Origin: Phycisphaerales bacterium
Lineage (GTDB): Bacteria > Planctomycetota > Phycisphaerae > Phycisphaerales > UBA1924
Assembly (NCBI GenBank): GCA_029260375.1
Contig: JAJDDI010000047.1
Location: forward strand, 56,210 to 120,209
DNA length: 64,000 nucleotides
Direction of reading: 5' to 3'
Shown here: piece after piece, positions 1 to 9,770 of the stretch
Numbering within the stretch: the stretch's first letter is position 1
Layout of the letters: every line of letters begins with the position of its first letter
Program-made: the position numbers and the translations under genes
The notes under the pieces: model-generated
What the model was told of the DNA's origin: nothing
The model's database searches: none
The model's input: only the letters and a program-made list of their open reading frames with translations

Positions 1-2432
1 CGGGCGATGTTGTGGGATCCGGCGCCCAGCCGGGCCCGCTTCTCGATCCGCTTCCGGCGGGCCTCGTCCGGGTCCACGCTCAGGAGCTTGTGCACCTGGT
101 CCATCGCGTCCTTCTCACTACCCGGGTCGTAGCGGAGCACCACGGGCTGGCCGTCGGTGTTGCGCAGGGGCTGGCGATCGTCGCCCAGCTTCGTCAGCAC
201 CCACCCGTCCAGGTCCGCGCGCCACCGGGGCAGGTAGTCCCGCTCTACGGCGCCGACGCTGACCGCGTCCAGCCCGCCCGCCTTGATCTGCGCGCCCAGC
301 GCTTTGCGGGCCAGATCGCCCAGCTCAGGCACGATCGGGCCCCCGCCCTCGAGCAGGCGCACGCTTCCGTCCCACACGACCGGAGGGAAGCGCAGGAACG
401 TCCGGGCCGAAGCCTCGCGGCCCGCTCGCTCGTAGGCGGCCTGTTCGGGCATCCCCGAGCCCAGGGCCGCGCGGAAACTGTCCATCAGCTCGCGTTCGAA
501 GTACCCCGTGACGGCCACGCCGGGCTGCGGGAAGTCACGCCCATCGCGGAATATGGGCACGCCCACGCGGCTCTCGAACCCCTCCAGGCGGTGCTCTCGG
601 AGGATGTCGCGGGCGAGCACTCGCAACTCCGTGGATTCCTTGATCGGGGCGACACGGATGAGCGACTGGCGCAGCTTCTCCTGGTCCAATGCCACGGGCT
701 CGAGGGACTCGGACTCTCGCGAGAGCTCCGACACCCGCTGGACGTAGTTATCGTCTACGGAACCGCTCGCCTGGGCCGGGCCCACTCGCGAGATATGCCG
801 CAGGACGTACTCGGCCCGCGCCCGCGCTCGATCGCCCATCTGGCCGAGCGCCTGGGTGGACAGCGTTTCCCCCTGGGCATGCAGGGCGATCAGCCCGCGC
901 GCCGCGTCCGGAAGCAGCTCGCCGCCCCGCTCGAACCCGTCAGCGATCTGGCTGGCCCAGTCCCCCGGCACGACGCCGCCCAGCAGACTCGCCGAGAGGG
1001 CCGCCCGCTCGGGCTGCGTGACCTTTCGCAGGACCGCCCGGTCCCCGACGCGGAGCACGTCCGCCACGCCCGCGGCGCCCCACCACTGGACCACCGCGTC
1101 CGGGGAGACCGCCGCACGCGGCGACGCCGCCGCCCCGGGTTGACCGGCGCTGGCCATGATCTCATTGATCCGCGCCAGCTCCACCTGCCGCTGGCTGACC
1201 TGCATCTGCTTCTCGACGGCTCGGCTCAGGACACTCTCGTACTGCTCGGGCGTGATGCCCGCGGCACTGGACGGGTCCGCCTGGTACGCCTCGAGCGCGG
1301 ACCGGGCGTCCTTGGCGACGCTCTGGCGGGCCTTGAAGTCGCCCAGCAGGGCGTCGGCGAGCATCCGGTCCCGGCGGGAGACCCGCAGCTCGCCCAGGGC
1401 CCGCTCCCGCTGGGCCGGCGTCAGGCGCCCCTCGTCGATCAGAGACTGGGTCCTGGTCGCGAACCCCTCCGGGTCGCCCTGGGTGATGACCTGCCGCAGC
1501 TCCGCGGCGACGGCTTGCTGGTCCGCCTCGGCCTTGGCGGTCTGGATCTGCCCGCTCAGCCGCAGACGCGTCTGCCCGTCGGCGACCGACCCGTCCAGCC
1601 GCTCGGTCGCCAGATCGGCGTCGCCCCGGAGCAGCGCGTCGCTGACCTCGTTGGCGACTGCCTGGTTCGACTGGGCACGGTTCTGGATCTCCGCGTCGAC
1701 CAGCGTGGCCTGGGCCTGCCGCTGGGCCAGCCCCAGGTTCTCGCCCAGCACCGACCGGAACGCGTCGACACGCTCGCGGTTGCCCGCCCGCGCCGCCTCG
1801 AGCATGTGCGGCGCCAGCACCGCCAGGCGCTCACGCTCGTCCACGTCGGGGAGCTGGCGGCGCAGCTCGTCAAACTCGCTCCGGATCGTGTCCTTCCCGT
1901 CGGCGAAGGCGAAGCGGCTGGACGCCAGCTCGAGCATCAGCCCGTCGGCCTCCTTCTTGACCCGCTCACGCTGGTCCCCGAGCATCCGCAGCAGCGATGG
2001 GCGCAGCGAGCGGTAGCCCTGGGCGTGGGCCTCGGTGAGCCCCTGCGTCTGCTCGGCGATGACCGAGTCGGCGAAGGCCTCCAGATCCATCCCCTCCGGG
2101 ACGATCCATTCCGGGTTCTGGTCCGGGTTCGTGATGGCCTGTTCGAACAGCACCACGTCGTTCTGGGCACGCTCGAACCCGTGGGACTTGTCGAGGTAGG
2201 CCGCCTCCTTGTCGCCGGCGATCTTGGCCCGGGCCACGCCCTCGAGCGCCGAGAGCCCCAGGCCCAGCGCCTGCTGGAGACGGACGAAGCCGGGCGATGC
2301 GCCGGCGCCGCTGGGCGAGCGGATCGACACGGGGTCGATCCCTTGGCTGATGCCCACGCTCGGGGTCTGGCCGCCCACCCGGCGTCGGGCCAGACGGACC
2401 TCCGGCGCCCCGGAGCCGCTCAGGCGGCTCAC
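1..2432 (-). CDS. Internal virion protein (T7 gp15/gp16-like position), 3' end cut off
   Basis: An open frame runs from a GTG at 2432, in a GTGA overlap with the gene before it, to the left edge, giving at least 810 residues without a stop. The protein is rich in Ala, Arg, Glu and Gln and long stretches look helical and coiled-coil forming, for example residues about 75 to 390. No enzymatic motif was recognised. Its place directly after the gp14-like gene matches T7, where gp14, gp15 and gp16 form the ejectosome that passes into the cell at infection. The function is inferred from position, size and composition; the missing C-terminus could carry an extra domain such as a transglycosylase. 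Long plus-strand open frames here reflect GC bias. Confidence 0.6.
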   Translation of the reverse strand, partial: MSRLSGSGAPEVRLARRRVGGQTPSVGISQGIDPVSIRSPSGAGASPGFVRLQQALGLGLSALEGVARAKIAGDKEAAYLDKSHGFERAQNDVVLFEQAITNPDQNPEWIVPEGMDLEAFADSVIAEQTQGLTEAHAQGYRSLRPSLLRMLGDQRERVKKEADGLMLELASSRFAFADGKDTIRSEFDELRRQLPDVDERERLAVLAPHMLEAARAGNRERVDAFRSVLGENLGLAQRQAQATLVDAEIQNRAQSNQAVANEVSDALLRGDADLATERLDGSVADGQTRLRLSGQIQTAKAEADQQAVAAELRQVITQGDPEGFATRTQSLIDEGRLTPAQRERALGELRVSRRDRMLADALLGDFKARQSVAKDARSALEAYQADPSSAAGITPEQYESVLSRAVEKQMQVSQRQVELARINEIMASAGQPGAAASPRAAVSPDAVVQWWGAAGVADVLRVGDRAVLRKVTQPERAALSASLLGGVVPGDWASQIADGFERGGELLPDAARGLIALHAQGETLSTQALGQMGDRARARAEYVLRHISRVGPAQASGSVDDNYVQRVSELSRESESLEPVALDQEKLRQSLIRVAPIKESTELRVLARDILREHRLEGFESRVGVPIFRDGRDFPQPGVAVTGYFERELMDSFRAALGSGMPEQAAYERAGREASARTFLRFPPVVWDGSVRLLEGGGPIVPELGDLARKALGAQIKAGGLDAVSVGAVERDYLPRWRADLDGWVLTKLGDDRQPLRNTDGQPVVLRYDPGSEKDAMDQVHKLLSVDPDEARRKRIEKRARLGAGSHNIA

Positions 2433-2956
2433 GGCGCGTCCCCGGTCGATGTGCCAGCCCCGGAGCCCCCGAAGGCGTCAGACAGGCCCTGGCCCGCCGA
2501 GAGGCCCTGGGCCCCGAGCTGGAGCCCGCCGACCAGACCCGCCAGCAGGGGGTTCTCCACCCGGCTGTTGAGCCCGATCTCGGTCCCCGCCAGGCCCGAG
2601 TTGATCGCGTAGATCTGGTTCACGCGGTTCTCCTCGATGATTTGCAGGTTGAGCGCCTGGTCGCTGTCGGCGGCGTAGAGCAGGCGGGTGAAGCTGCCCC
2701 CGACGCCCGTGCCCGTCGCCCCCGCCTTGACCCGCAGCGCCCCGCGGATCTGCGCGGCCCGGCGGGTCTCCTGGATCCGCTTGAGGCTCGCGTCCTGGTT
2801 CGCCTGGCGCCGCTGGACCTGCGAGTTTCGATTGGCCAGGCGGCGCTGGTCCTCGATGGCCCGGTTCTGCGCCGACGCCTGCATGAGGCTCGTGGCCCCG
2901 CCGACGACCGCGCTGCCCAGCGTGAGCGCGAGCACGAGTGGTTCGATCCCGGTCAT
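2429..2956 (-). CDS. Internal virion protein (gp14-like)
   Basis: This 175-residue protein begins with a hydrophobic Ala/Gly-rich segment (residues about 7 to 25) followed by a helical stretch rich in Gln, Arg and Asn (about 27 to 70) and a Gly/Ala-rich C-terminal half. That layout and size match the T7 gp14 family, the small ejectosome protein thought to sit in the host outer membrane after ejection. The ATG at 2956 overlaps the stop of the tail-tube B gene as ATGA, and its own stop overlaps the next GTG start. The frame stays open further upstream to 3658, but that part lies inside the tail gene and is not coding. Family assignment rests on order and composition. Confidence 0.65.
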   Translation of the reverse strand: MTGIEPLVLALTLGSAVVGGATSLMQASAQNRAIEDQRRLANRNSQVQRRQANQDASLKRIQETRRAAQIRGALRVKAGATGTGVGGSFTRLLYAADSDQALNLQIIEENRVNQIYAINSGLAGTEIGLNSRVENPLLAGLVGGLQLGAQGLSAGQGLSDAFGGSGAGTSTGDAP

Positions 2957-5808
2957 CCGCCCACCCCCTGCGTGATTTCCGCGACGAACTCCAGCGCGCT
3001 GATCCGGAAGGGTCGCGGCTTGGAAGACTGGATCACGATGGACTCGATCAGCTCCGCCGGGCCGGTCAGGAAGCTGCGTTTGACGCCGTAGGCCTCCGTC
3101 GCGGCAACGCCCGCGTCGAACACCTCGGTCCGTGTTGACGAGCCGTGCGTGTAGGTCACGACCAGCTCGTAGTAGGACGTCTCGGCGTGGTGGGTGACGA
3201 TCTGGCTGATCTGCACCGCCGCGCCCAGGTTGGTCAGGCCCCGCTCGTCTCGCGCGTACGGGCGCGTCAGCTCCCCCTTGGCCAGGTAGTCCACCCCGAT
3301 CTGCACCTCGCCCGCCGAGTAGTCGCCGTCGAGCACCACCGTCGTCCCCGTCTGGCTCTTGAGCGAGAGGACCGTGCCCTCGGCGGCGCCGAAGTCCGGG
3401 CCCAGCACCACCGACGTCAGGCCCCCGTCGTTCTGGGGGAGCGTGAACGTGGTCTCGTCGGGACCGGCGCTGTAGCTGCCCGAGGCGATGACGTACCGCC
3501 GGTCCAGGTGGACGGGGATGCTCCAGTCCGTCTGCGGGACCTCGCGGCTGATCGGGACGTACTCGAACCACATGCGCGTGTCGCCCTCGATGAGCATGAA
3601 CATCTGGCTCTCGATGACGACCGCGTCGTGGATCTTGTAGTTGTCGGGGAAGACCCACTTGCAGACCGCCCCCTGCTGCTTCTCGGCCCCGTCGAAGTGG
3701 GTCTGGTAGGTGTAGACCTCATTGGTCAGCCTCGGGACCAGCGCGATGAAGCCGTTGGTGTCGCTCGTGGCCAGGCTCGCGACGCTCGTGGGGATGTACC
3801 GCGGCGTGTGCTTGGTGACGTCCTGGGCCGTGGTGCTCGCCCGCAGGTCGTCGAAGTACATCTCCCGGAGCTGGGAGTCGTTGACGGTCTCGGAGACGAA
3901 GTAGAGCAGGTTGCCCAGCGGCATGGGCCGAAGATCCTGGACCGTGTCGAACGTGGTGGTCTGCTCGATCGAGATGTCCGTGGGCGTGATCCCGGTGTCC
4001 GGGATCGCCAGCTCGAGCTGCACGCCGGACGTGGTGAAGATCGAGACGTTGCGCCGGAACGAGACCATGAAATCGATCAGGCCCACCCGGTCGCCGCCGA
4101 TGGTGAAATCGATCGGGTCCGCGTCCGTGGGGTTGGCCGGGTCCTCGAGGAAGAGCTGCTCGAAGTCGCCCGCGGCCGTCATGGCGATGTTCTCGTCCCC
4201 GCCCAGGCACAGGCGGTTGTCCAACGCCAGTAGGTCCGCCACCGGGCGCATGTTGGCGATGAGCGCGGGCGGCGGGTTGGTCTGGTTCGTCCCGCTCTCG
4301 CGGGCCTTCCAGGCCCACACGTCCACGTCGAACTCCAGCGGGGACACGCTCGTCCGCGTCATGGCGATAGGCATCGTCGTCGGGTTGATCGTGCTCGCGT
4401 CGCCCCCGGGGGGCGCCTGGGACGCCCACCGCTCGTCGATGGCCTTGGTAGGGTCCGTCGTGCCGTTGGAGGCGAAGCTCGTGCCGGCGGAGAACTCGAA
4501 GGGGGCGCCGGACTGGCTCAGGTCGTACTCGCTGGTGTCCGGGGCGTAGATGTCGATCATCTCGGCGATGTACGTGTCGCCCTTCCACGGCGAGAAGATC
4601 TGGAACTTGCCCCCGCCGGTCTGGTTGGGGAGCCAGTTGCACAGGATGTCGTCGCGGGCGGTCCCTGACCGCATCGACTTCTGGCACCGCAGCGCGACCT
4701 CGTAGTTGTCCGTCGCGATGTCCGCGGCGAAGTCCTCGCTGATGACGAAGACCTGGCTGATGCTCGACGCGTCGATGCCGTTGGCGTCCACGCTGCCCAG
4801 GGCGTCGTCGGCGAGCTGGACCTTGTCGTCGTCGATCTTTGACAGGATCTCGTAGTAGCCCACGGTTTCCGCCGAGGGCGGGCTGTAGACCTGGTTGGCG
4901 TGCTGGATCGGATCGTTGGGCGGGTCGACCTCGTTGCCGCCCGTCAGGGCGATGTAGTCCCCGTCCTCGTGGGTGTAACCGGCGAAGGCGCCGACCTTGG
5001 AGAGACGGTCGGTCGTCGCGTTCCAGGCCAGGCCGGTGATGACCAGCGCCCGGCGCTTGATGTGGACGATCGCGCCCACGCCGCCGGACTCGCTCTTCCA
5101 CTGGCCCTGCGGGTCGTTCCACTCGGGCTGAGCAACGTCGGCCCCGGACCAGCGGCAGAACGTTGAGCCCGTGGTCGTGTGCCGGTAGTACCCCGCCGTC
5201 TTGGCCGCCGTCCCGAACTCCGAAGACCCGCCCGCCAGGCATTGGAAGTACGTGTTGGCGTTGGGTCCGTAGCTGGCCATGATATCCCACGAGTCGTACA
5301 CCGCCTGCACCGTGTAGTCCGCGGTCCCCGAGTTGTCGTAGGCCTCGGTCGGGCGCAGCGCGTTCGTGATAAACGTGGTGTCCTTGATCGTGAGCATCCG
5401 GATCTTGTCGGCGCCGGCGAACAGGTGATTCAGGTACGTCTGGGCGTCGGCGCTGATCGTGACCGTCGCCTCCGCCCAGTCGCTCGTGCGGAAGACCCGG
5501 ATCTCCGCGTCGTCGTCGGCGCCGGGGTTGTTGTCGCGGGCGCCGCAGTACGCCACCAGGTACTGCTCGTCCTGGTCGCGGTATATCCCGTGCAGGCGGT
5601 AGCGGTGGGTCAGGAGCGACCCGGCGAACTGGGAGCCGAAGAGGGTGCCGGCGCGCTGGGACATCCCGTCTACGACGCTGAACACCACGTTCTGGCTGCC
5701 GTCCCCGACCTGGTTGGGGAAGCGCAGGTGCGGGGGCTGGCGGCTCACGCCCCCGTCGAGCCTCGGTGACGGGATCGTCAGGGCCGGGGCGATGGCGGCC
5801 CGGCTCAC
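2953..5808 (-). CDS. Tail tubular protein B (T7 gp12-like)
   Basis: The 951-residue product has the look of T7 gp12, the nozzle of the short podoviral tail. It starts with a conserved-type N-terminus in which a Pro/Leu-rich stretch leads to GGVSRQPPHLRFPNQV, where gp12 proteins bind the tube. Further in, LLALDNRLCLGGDENIAMTA (about residues 530 to 550) resembles the gp12 segment that reads as a plot-versus-state check in family members. It is larger than T7 gp12 (794 residues). The start is GTG at 5808 in a GTGA overlap with the gp11-like gene, and the stop overlaps the next ATG. The neighbouring gp11-like proteins make the call strong. Confidence 0.85.
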   Translation of the reverse strand: MSRAAIAPALTIPSPRLDGGVSRQPPHLRFPNQVGDGSQNVVFSVVDGMSQRAGTLFGSQFAGSLLTHRYRLHGIYRDQDEQYLVAYCGARDNNPGADDDAEIRVFRTSDWAEATVTISADAQTYLNHLFAGADKIRMLTIKDTTFITNALRPTEAYDNSGTADYTVQAVYDSWDIMASYGPNANTYFQCLAGGSSEFGTAAKTAGYYRHTTTGSTFCRWSGADVAQPEWNDPQGQWKSESGGVGAIVHIKRRALVITGLAWNATTDRLSKVGAFAGYTHEDGDYIALTGGNEVDPPNDPIQHANQVYSPPSAETVGYYEILSKIDDDKVQLADDALGSVDANGIDASSISQVFVISEDFAADIATDNYEVALRCQKSMRSGTARDDILCNWLPNQTGGGKFQIFSPWKGDTYIAEMIDIYAPDTSEYDLSQSGAPFEFSAGTSFASNGTTDPTKAIDERWASQAPPGGDASTINPTTMPIAMTRTSVSPLEFDVDVWAWKARESGTNQTNPPPALIANMRPVADLLALDNRLCLGGDENIAMTAAGDFEQLFLEDPANPTDADPIDFTIGGDRVGLIDFMVSFRRNVSIFTTSGVQLELAIPDTGITPTDISIEQTTTFDTVQDLRPMPLGNLLYFVSETVNDSQLREMYFDDLRASTTAQDVTKHTPRYIPTSVASLATSDTNGFIALVPRLTNEVYTYQTHFDGAEKQQGAVCKWVFPDNYKIHDAVVIESQMFMLIEGDTRMWFEYVPISREVPQTDWSIPVHLDRRYVIASGSYSAGPDETTFTLPQNDGGLTSVVLGPDFGAAEGTVLSLKSQTGTTVVLDGDYSAGEVQIGVDYLAKGELTRPYARDERGLTNLGAAVQISQIVTHHAETSYYELVVTYTHGSSTRTEVFDAGVAATEAYGVKRSFLTGPAELIESIVIQSSKPRPFRISALEFVAEITQGVGG

Positions 5809-6407
5809 CGGTCCTGCCCGCCCGGGGGGCCGCTCTGGGGCACGGGCATCGGCTCGACGCCCGTGCGCCGGGCCATACTGACCTCGGACACCGCGTTGTT
5901 GGCCGTCAGGGCCGCGTCACGCGCCAGGCTGCCCTGCTTGAACCGCTGGTACTTCACCGCCGTCTCCGCGACGATCTTGCTCTTGAGCGGCGCCGCGCAC
6001 TCGGCGAAGGGCGTCTCGATGATCAGATCCAGGGCGATGACCAGGGCGCTGCCGAAGTCGTCGGTGTTGCGGTTCATGTCCCAGAGGAAGCCGTTACGGA
6101 TCGAGAAGGCCCGCCGGTCGCCGTCGCCCGGGCGTCCCGCCTTGATGTCCAGCACCGTCGTGCCCAGCGTGATCTTGTAGACGCTGCCGCCCACGTCCGC
6201 GGCGGTGTGCGAGACGCCGTAGTTGGTGTTCTCCGGGTAGCCGCGGGCCTGGACCTCGCGGCTGGTCTGCTCGAGAAAGAACTCCGCCTCGGCCTCGGTG
6301 GACGTGCCGGCGGAGCCGCTGGCGTCGAGCGCCGTGACGCGCGGGATGCCCGCGGCGATCAGGACCATGTTGACCGCCTCGAGGGTGGTCATGCCGGCGT
6401 CGGCCAT
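5805..6407 (-). CDS. Tail tubular protein A (gp11-like), second copy
   Basis: This 200-residue protein has the gp11-type pattern: an N-terminal helix (MTTLEAVNMVLIAAGIPRV), a turn with a long helix carrying SREVQARGYPENTNYG, then a DIKAG/IRNGFLWDMNRNTDDF strand region, and a C-terminal helix rich in Ala, Lys and Glu where T7 gp11 has its ALAEAA-type helix. It follows another gp11-like gene of the same length. Start ATG at 6407 has AAGGAG overlapping the TAA of the previous gene. Gp11 forms the ring joining portal and nozzle; which of the two copies holds that ring, and what the other does, cannot be told from sequence. Confidence 0.8.
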   Translation of the reverse strand: MADAGMTTLEAVNMVLIAAGIPRVTALDASGSAGTSTEAEAEFFLEQTSREVQARGYPENTNYGVSHTAADVGGSVYKITLGTTVLDIKAGRPGDGDRRAFSIRNGFLWDMNRNTDDFGSALVIALDLIIETPFAECAAPLKSKIVAETAVKYQRFKQGSLARDAALTANNAVSEVSMARRTGVEPMPVPQSGPPGGQDR

Positions 6408-6417
6408 CTCAGTCTCC

Positions 6418-7041
6418 TTACAGGTAGGCGTTGGACACGCCGTAGACGCTCACGCCGCGCCTCCGGCCCACGGTCTCGATCGCGCCGCGGTTGCCAAAGA
6501 CGTTCATCCCCGACTGCTCGGCGTCGAGCGACTCGAACTCGCGCAGCGCCCTCATGCGCGTCCGGTCCAGGTCACGCACGAGCAGCCCCCGCGTCGCCCG
6601 GTCGGTCTGCTTGGCGAAGTGCCGGTTGTAGAACCGCATCGCGGCCTCGGCCAGGATGTGTTGCTGGGCGTGCCCGGGCAGATCGGCGAAGGTGAGCAGC
6701 CGGATCTCGTTGAGCAGGAGCGAGGCGGTGAACTCGTCGGTGTTGTTGTCCAGGTCGTAGATCCGGACGCCGTCAACCTTGAGCTTGCGCCAGGCGTCGG
6801 CGCCAACGGGCTCGAACCAGAGCACGCCCGTCGGCAGGTCGATGTAGTTGGAAACGTCTGGCGCCCGCGTCACGTCGCGGTAGGTGTTGAAGTGCCAGCC
6901 GCTGCGCTGGATCTCCTGGTCCGTCTTGTCGAAGGTCCGCTCGGCCATGCCCCCGATCGAGCTGGTCCCGGTCTGGAGCGCGCCGATGGGCAGGGACCCG
7001 ACGCGGTCGAGCAGGTCGTTGATCGCTTCGAGCTTGGTCAC
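6418..7041 (-). CDS. Tail tubular protein A (gp11-like), first copy
   Basis: A 207-residue gp11-like protein starting at GTG 7041 (GTGA overlap, AGGAG upstream). Family-type features are the N-terminal helix EAINDLLDRVGSLPIGAL, the long helix ending EIQRSGWHFNTYRDVT, the strand segment VRIYDLDNNTDEFTASL, and the helix LPGHAQQHILAEAAMRFYNR, which closely resembles the gp11 core. The C-terminus is the typical Arg-rich helix that carries a MRALREFESLD stretch. The order gp11-gp11-gp12 is unusual because T7 has a single gp11. The frame is open further upstream but that part lies inside the tail spike gene. Confidence 0.82.
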   Translation of the reverse strand: MTKLEAINDLLDRVGSLPIGALQTGTSSIGGMAERTFDKTDQEIQRSGWHFNTYRDVTRAPDVSNYIDLPTGVLWFEPVGADAWRKLKVDGVRIYDLDNNTDEFTASLLLNEIRLLTFADLPGHAQQHILAEAAMRFYNRHFAKQTDRATRGLLVRDLDRTRMRALREFESLDAEQSGMNVFGNRGAIETVGRRRGVSVYGVSNAYL

Positions 7042-9770
7042 AGGGATCTCCTGGGCATGGCGCGGGCGCCGAGGCGGCGACGCGGGCCGCCGACCGCGAC
7101 CAGGTCGGGAAGCACCGCGATCTCGTCCACGATCGCCTGGGCCATCAGGTCTCGGACCACGAAGACGCTGCCCTGGGTGGTGTAGTGCGCCGTGTCGCGG
7201 GCGACACCGTTGGCGAGCTGGCCCATCACGCTCAGCGGCTTGGCCATGACGAAACCGAAGCCGTTGGCGTCGGACAGCGTCTCCACGGCCTCGTGGTAGC
7301 TCGCCTCGCCGTCGCTCTCGACGCCGAACGGATTGCCAGAGCCCTCGTGGGGCAGATCGCCGAGGTAGAGCGTCTTGAGCGAGCTCTTGGCTGCGCGTGT
7401 GTTGTTGACCACCTCCAGCACGCCCGCGGAAAGCCCGCTGTTCTGGGCCGAGTGCATCAGGTGGAACTGCTTGGACCCCAGGCCCAGCAGATGCTGGAGG
7501 CAGCGCTCGACGGGCGAGAGGTTGGTGACGGGCGACCGGAAGCTGGCGTCGGCGAAGTACTGGGACTTCCAGACGCCGTAGTCCGTGCCGCCGTCGCCCG
7601 CCTCGATGTAGTACACGCCGTTGGCGCCCAGGCTGACCGCGCCGCGGAACAGGATCACCACGGGGCCATCGACCGCTTCGACCTCGACCATCGGCCAGTT
7701 GTTGTTCACGACGCCGGTGCTGGCGTTGAACGCGCCCCACTTGTCGGCGGGGAAGGTCTCGCGGTGGTGGACGATGTCACCGATCGAGAAGTGGACGGTG
7801 TCGCCCGCCTGGGGCGTGATGTTGGTCTTGAGCTCGTCGTCCCCGCCCGGGGCACGGCCCAGGTGGATGACCTCGACCTCGCCCCCGGCGCCCGTGCCGA
7901 TAGTGCTGTCCAGGTCGCAGACCGAGAAGCACGGGAAGGCGTGCAGGGCCTTCTCGACCTCGACGAATAGGCCGCGGGTGGCGAGCGAGGAGAGGCCCAG
8001 GTCCTGGGCGACCGAGTCGCCGCCCGCTGTGAGGGCGTGCAGGGCCGCGTTCGTGGCCGAGCTGGCGGTGTACCCGTCGATCACGCGCGAGACCGACGAG
8101 GCCTGGCAGTCGATGTCGGTGGAGGCTGTGACGACGTTGACGGTGTTTGCCCCGCTCATGCAGCCTCGGCGGACGCGGGCGATCCGCATCAGGGCGGTCT
8201 TGGGCAGCAGCAGGTCAACGGCCTGGGCGTGCGCCGGGTCCATACCCAGCTGCGGCGCGTGACAGAACCGGGCCTTCTCGCCCAGGGGCAGGAAGATCGC
8301 GCTGTGCCCTGGGTAGCAGCGGGCGTACTCGCGGGCCGCGTCGTGATCGACCGCGTTGTCGTACGTGCTGGCGTTGAGCCCGGTGATGGTCTTGGCTCCG
8401 GCGGTGGCCTGGACGCCGGAGTAGTTGCGGCAGTAGAACGGGCTCTGGTCGTTGAAGCTCTCCTGCGGCGAGCCGCCGAAGCCGATCATGTTGTCGCCGT
8501 AGAACGCCGCCCACCCGGCGGTGTAGCCCGTACGGATCTCGGCGACCGATCGTGTGTTGAAATCGTCGGCGACGCTCAGGCCCGTGCGGTTGAACAAATC
8601 GGGGTCGAGGCCGTCGCCGCGGTACTTGAAGCCGGGCTGCCCGTCCTGGCCGCCGAAGATGCGCGAGTTGCTCGTGTGCAGCCCGATCGCGGTGACGGAC
8701 AAGGCGCCGCCCGACGCCGCGGCGAGCAGGGCCGACGACCGGACGGGGATCGTGGTGACGTCGGGTCGCGTGCCTGAATAGCGGACGTCGTAGCCGGTCC
8801 ACCCGCAGTCGCAGGGCATGACCGTGTCAACGTTGGCATCGATGCAGGCGGCGCCCTTGAGGACGTGGCTCGACCCCAGGCGGCCGCCGTCGAAGGTGGC
8901 TAGGCTCGACGCGGCGCTGCCCGACGCGTACTCGGCGTCGAAGGTGTGGAACTCGTCCACGCTCCAGCTGCCGCCGCCGACGCCGTGGTTGAGTCCGGTG
9001 TCAGAGTTGGACTTGTAGGGCCGGTGCGAGTTGTAGACGAGCGTGGGGGTGGCGGGGTTGTACGTCGCGGGCGGGCCGAGGAACCACGCCGAGGCGTCGT
9101 TGGTCTCGTGCATCGCCTTGAGCTCGTCGTCGGTGAGCGCGTCGTTGTGGACGTAGAAGCCGAAGCTCGCGGCCTGCTTGAGCTGCTGGATGGTCCGCAT
9201 CCCGCCCAGCTCGGTGGCGATGGTCTTGGCGGTCTGGTTACCGATGTAGAAGACGGTGGGCGCGATCAGTGTCAGCGTGTTGCTGAGCAGGGCCGACTGG
9301 ATCTGGACCACGCCGTCGTCGTCCCAGTAGATGATCGAGAAGTTGAGGCGGTTGGTCGCGGTCGGGCGGACGGCGAACAGCACCCGGCGACCCGCCATGT
9401 CCGAGGCCGCCGCGCCGGAACCCAGCATGTCCTCCCAGGAGACTGTCGCGAGTCGGATGATGCCCTCGTTGGCGCTCCAGAGCGTGAAGCCGGGCGTTCC
9501 GCTGCGGGCGGTGATGCGGATGAACTCGCCCTGCTGGTTGGCGCCGCCCGAGTAGTCGTCGATCTGGCAGGTCAGCCCGCAGATATCACGCCAGGTGTTG
9601 TCACCCGCGACGTCGAAGCCCGGTCCGAAGTAGACCGGGAACAGCCAGGTGTACCCGACGATGCCCGACGGCACGTTGTCGGCGTGGAACGAGCTGGCCG
9701 CGCCAGCGACGAGGCTGATGCGGTGCCCGACGTCGTCGGACACATCGGTGCTGGCCTTGGCGAGGAACAT
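7038..9770 (-). CDS. Tail spike or fibre with lectin-like N-terminus and possible SGNH esterase C-terminus
   Basis: This 910-residue protein starts at ATG 9770, which shares one base with the TGA of the gene before. The first 230 residues read like a concanavalin-A/LamG-type beta sandwich, ending in the usual DALTDDELKAMHE helix turn. The C-terminal part has GDS at 584 to 586 (followed by VAQDLGLSS) and DTAH at 859 to 862 followed by YTTQG, which fit block I and block V of SGNH/GDSL hydrolases; the Gly and Asn blocks are not obvious. Its place next to the tail-tube genes and its large size suggest the receptor-binding protein, possibly deacetylating surface glycans. The esterase reading is tentative. 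Confidence 0.6.
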   Translation of the reverse strand: MFLAKASTDVSDDVGHRISLVAGAASSFHADNVPSGIVGYTWLFPVYFGPGFDVAGDNTWRDICGLTCQIDDYSGGANQQGEFIRITARSGTPGFTLWSANEGIIRLATVSWEDMLGSGAAASDMAGRRVLFAVRPTATNRLNFSIIYWDDDGVVQIQSALLSNTLTLIAPTVFYIGNQTAKTIATELGGMRTIQQLKQAASFGFYVHNDALTDDELKAMHETNDASAWFLGPPATYNPATPTLVYNSHRPYKSNSDTGLNHGVGGGSWSVDEFHTFDAEYASGSAASSLATFDGGRLGSSHVLKGAACIDANVDTVMPCDCGWTGYDVRYSGTRPDVTTIPVRSSALLAAASGGALSVTAIGLHTSNSRIFGGQDGQPGFKYRGDGLDPDLFNRTGLSVADDFNTRSVAEIRTGYTAGWAAFYGDNMIGFGGSPQESFNDQSPFYCRNYSGVQATAGAKTITGLNASTYDNAVDHDAAREYARCYPGHSAIFLPLGEKARFCHAPQLGMDPAHAQAVDLLLPKTALMRIARVRRGCMSGANTVNVVTASTDIDCQASSVSRVIDGYTASSATNAALHALTAGGDSVAQDLGLSSLATRGLFVEVEKALHAFPCFSVCDLDSTIGTGAGGEVEVIHLGRAPGGDDELKTNITPQAGDTVHFSIGDIVHHRETFPADKWGAFNASTGVVNNNWPMVEVEAVDGPVVILFRGAVSLGANGVYYIEAGDGGTDYGVWKSQYFADASFRSPVTNLSPVERCLQHLLGLGSKQFHLMHSAQNSGLSAGVLEVVNNTRAAKSSLKTLYLGDLPHEGSGNPFGVESDGEASYHEAVETLSDANGFGFVMAKPLSVMGQLANGVARDTAHYTTQGSVFVVRDLMAQAIVDEIAVLPDLVAVGGPRRRLGARAMPRRSL

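Noticed and set aside
12..2612. Very long open frame on the plus strand opposite the internal virion protein
   Set aside because: It is antiphase to a convincing minus-strand gene, is Arg/Pro/Gly-rich without pattern, and similar plus-strand frames occur opposite nearly all phage genes because of the high GC content.
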